Assembly (NCBI RefSeq): GCF_003012055.1
Contig: NZ_JYGE01000001.1
Location: 62,001 to 126,000 of the forward strand
DNA: 64,000 nt
Direction: 5' to 3'
Source: Peptostreptococcus russellii
GTDB taxonomy: Bacteria; Bacillota; Clostridia; Peptostreptococcales; Peptostreptococcaceae
Shown here: positions 63,979 to 64,000 of the stretch, in pieces
Position numbering within the stretch: position 1 is the stretch's first letter
Layout: the number at the start of each line of letters is the position of its first letter
Program-made: the position numbers and the translations under genes
The notes under the pieces: model-generated
What the model was told of the DNA's origin: nothing
The model's database searches: none
The model's input: the letters and a program-made list of their open reading frames with translations, nothing else

Positions 63979-64000
63979 TTGAACAGTTATTTTTATAAGG
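63979..64000 (+). CDS. Possible start of a further gene
   Basis: TTG 63979 follows gcgaggtg and reads MNSYFYK to the window end. Too short to identify. The 130 bases before it include a GC-rich spot (cgcgcgccggtg) and a TAAAAT box. Confidence 0.3.

Overview
The window looks like chromosome from a low-GC, AT-rich anaerobic Firmicute of the class Clostridia. A Peptostreptococcaceae-like host is my best guess. The clues are the triple cell-wall-binding-2 (CWB2) surface protein, the ECF vitamin transporter subunit, the CPBP protease and the very AT-rich intergenic DNA. No rRNA, tRNA or CRISPR array was seen, so the taxon is an inference.

Layout. (1) 1-846: the 3' end of guaA (GMP synthase). (2) About 847-26910: a Tn916/Tn5801-type integrative and conjugative element (ICE) inserted in the 3' end of guaA, bounded by 14-bp direct repeats at 833-846 and 26897-26910. 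It carries int, xis, orf8/orf7 regulation, orf9, a decayed orf6, tet(M) with its attenuated leader, and the orf13-orf23 transfer module. Into this backbone are set an ApeA-like HEPN gene, an Abi_C gene, a Mom-like DNA-modification gene and a two-gene Gabija-type defence system. ArdA (orf18) is the native anti-restriction gene. An IS256-family element with intact ends and an 8-bp target duplication sits just upstream of the Gabija operon. (3) 26911-41416: a second, decayed mobile island. It holds an integrase remnant, mobilisation genes without a relaxase, a primase-polymerase and a VapE helicase. It also holds a complete type I restriction-modification locus with two extra genes between hsdS and hsdR, then a pentapeptide-repeat/ion-channel protein and an AbiJ-like HEPN protein. 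It ends at a third guaA-tail sequence (41403-41416), followed 33 bp later by a strong terminator that is probably the original guaA terminator. (4) 41536-43848: a broken KAP-family P-loop NTPase. (5) 44066-64000: mostly ordinary chromosome. It contains a PNPOx-fold protein with an HxlR regulator, a beta-helix gene cut off against an ABC ATPase fragment, a MATE exporter behind a promoter/structured leader/terminator, LemA with DUF2207, MgtE, a FUSC-like protein, an XRE regulator, a saccharopine-dehydrogenase-like enzyme, an SDR, the CWB2 protein, a MarR/nitroreductase pair with three matching operators, an ECF S component and a CPBP protease.

How the parts work together. The guaA 3' end acts as an integration and accretion site. 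The ICE brings tetracycline resistance, conjugation, and several functions that protect its DNA (ArdA, Mom-like) or defend the host (Gabija, two HEPN genes). The inner island adds restriction-modification and candidate abortive-infection effectors. At least two of the ICE cargo genes carry their own promoter-like sequence and/or minus-strand terminator inside the transfer operon. The best candidates for an undescribed system are the zinc-ribbon plus coiled-coil pair nested in the type I locus, and the channel plus HEPN pair downstream of it.
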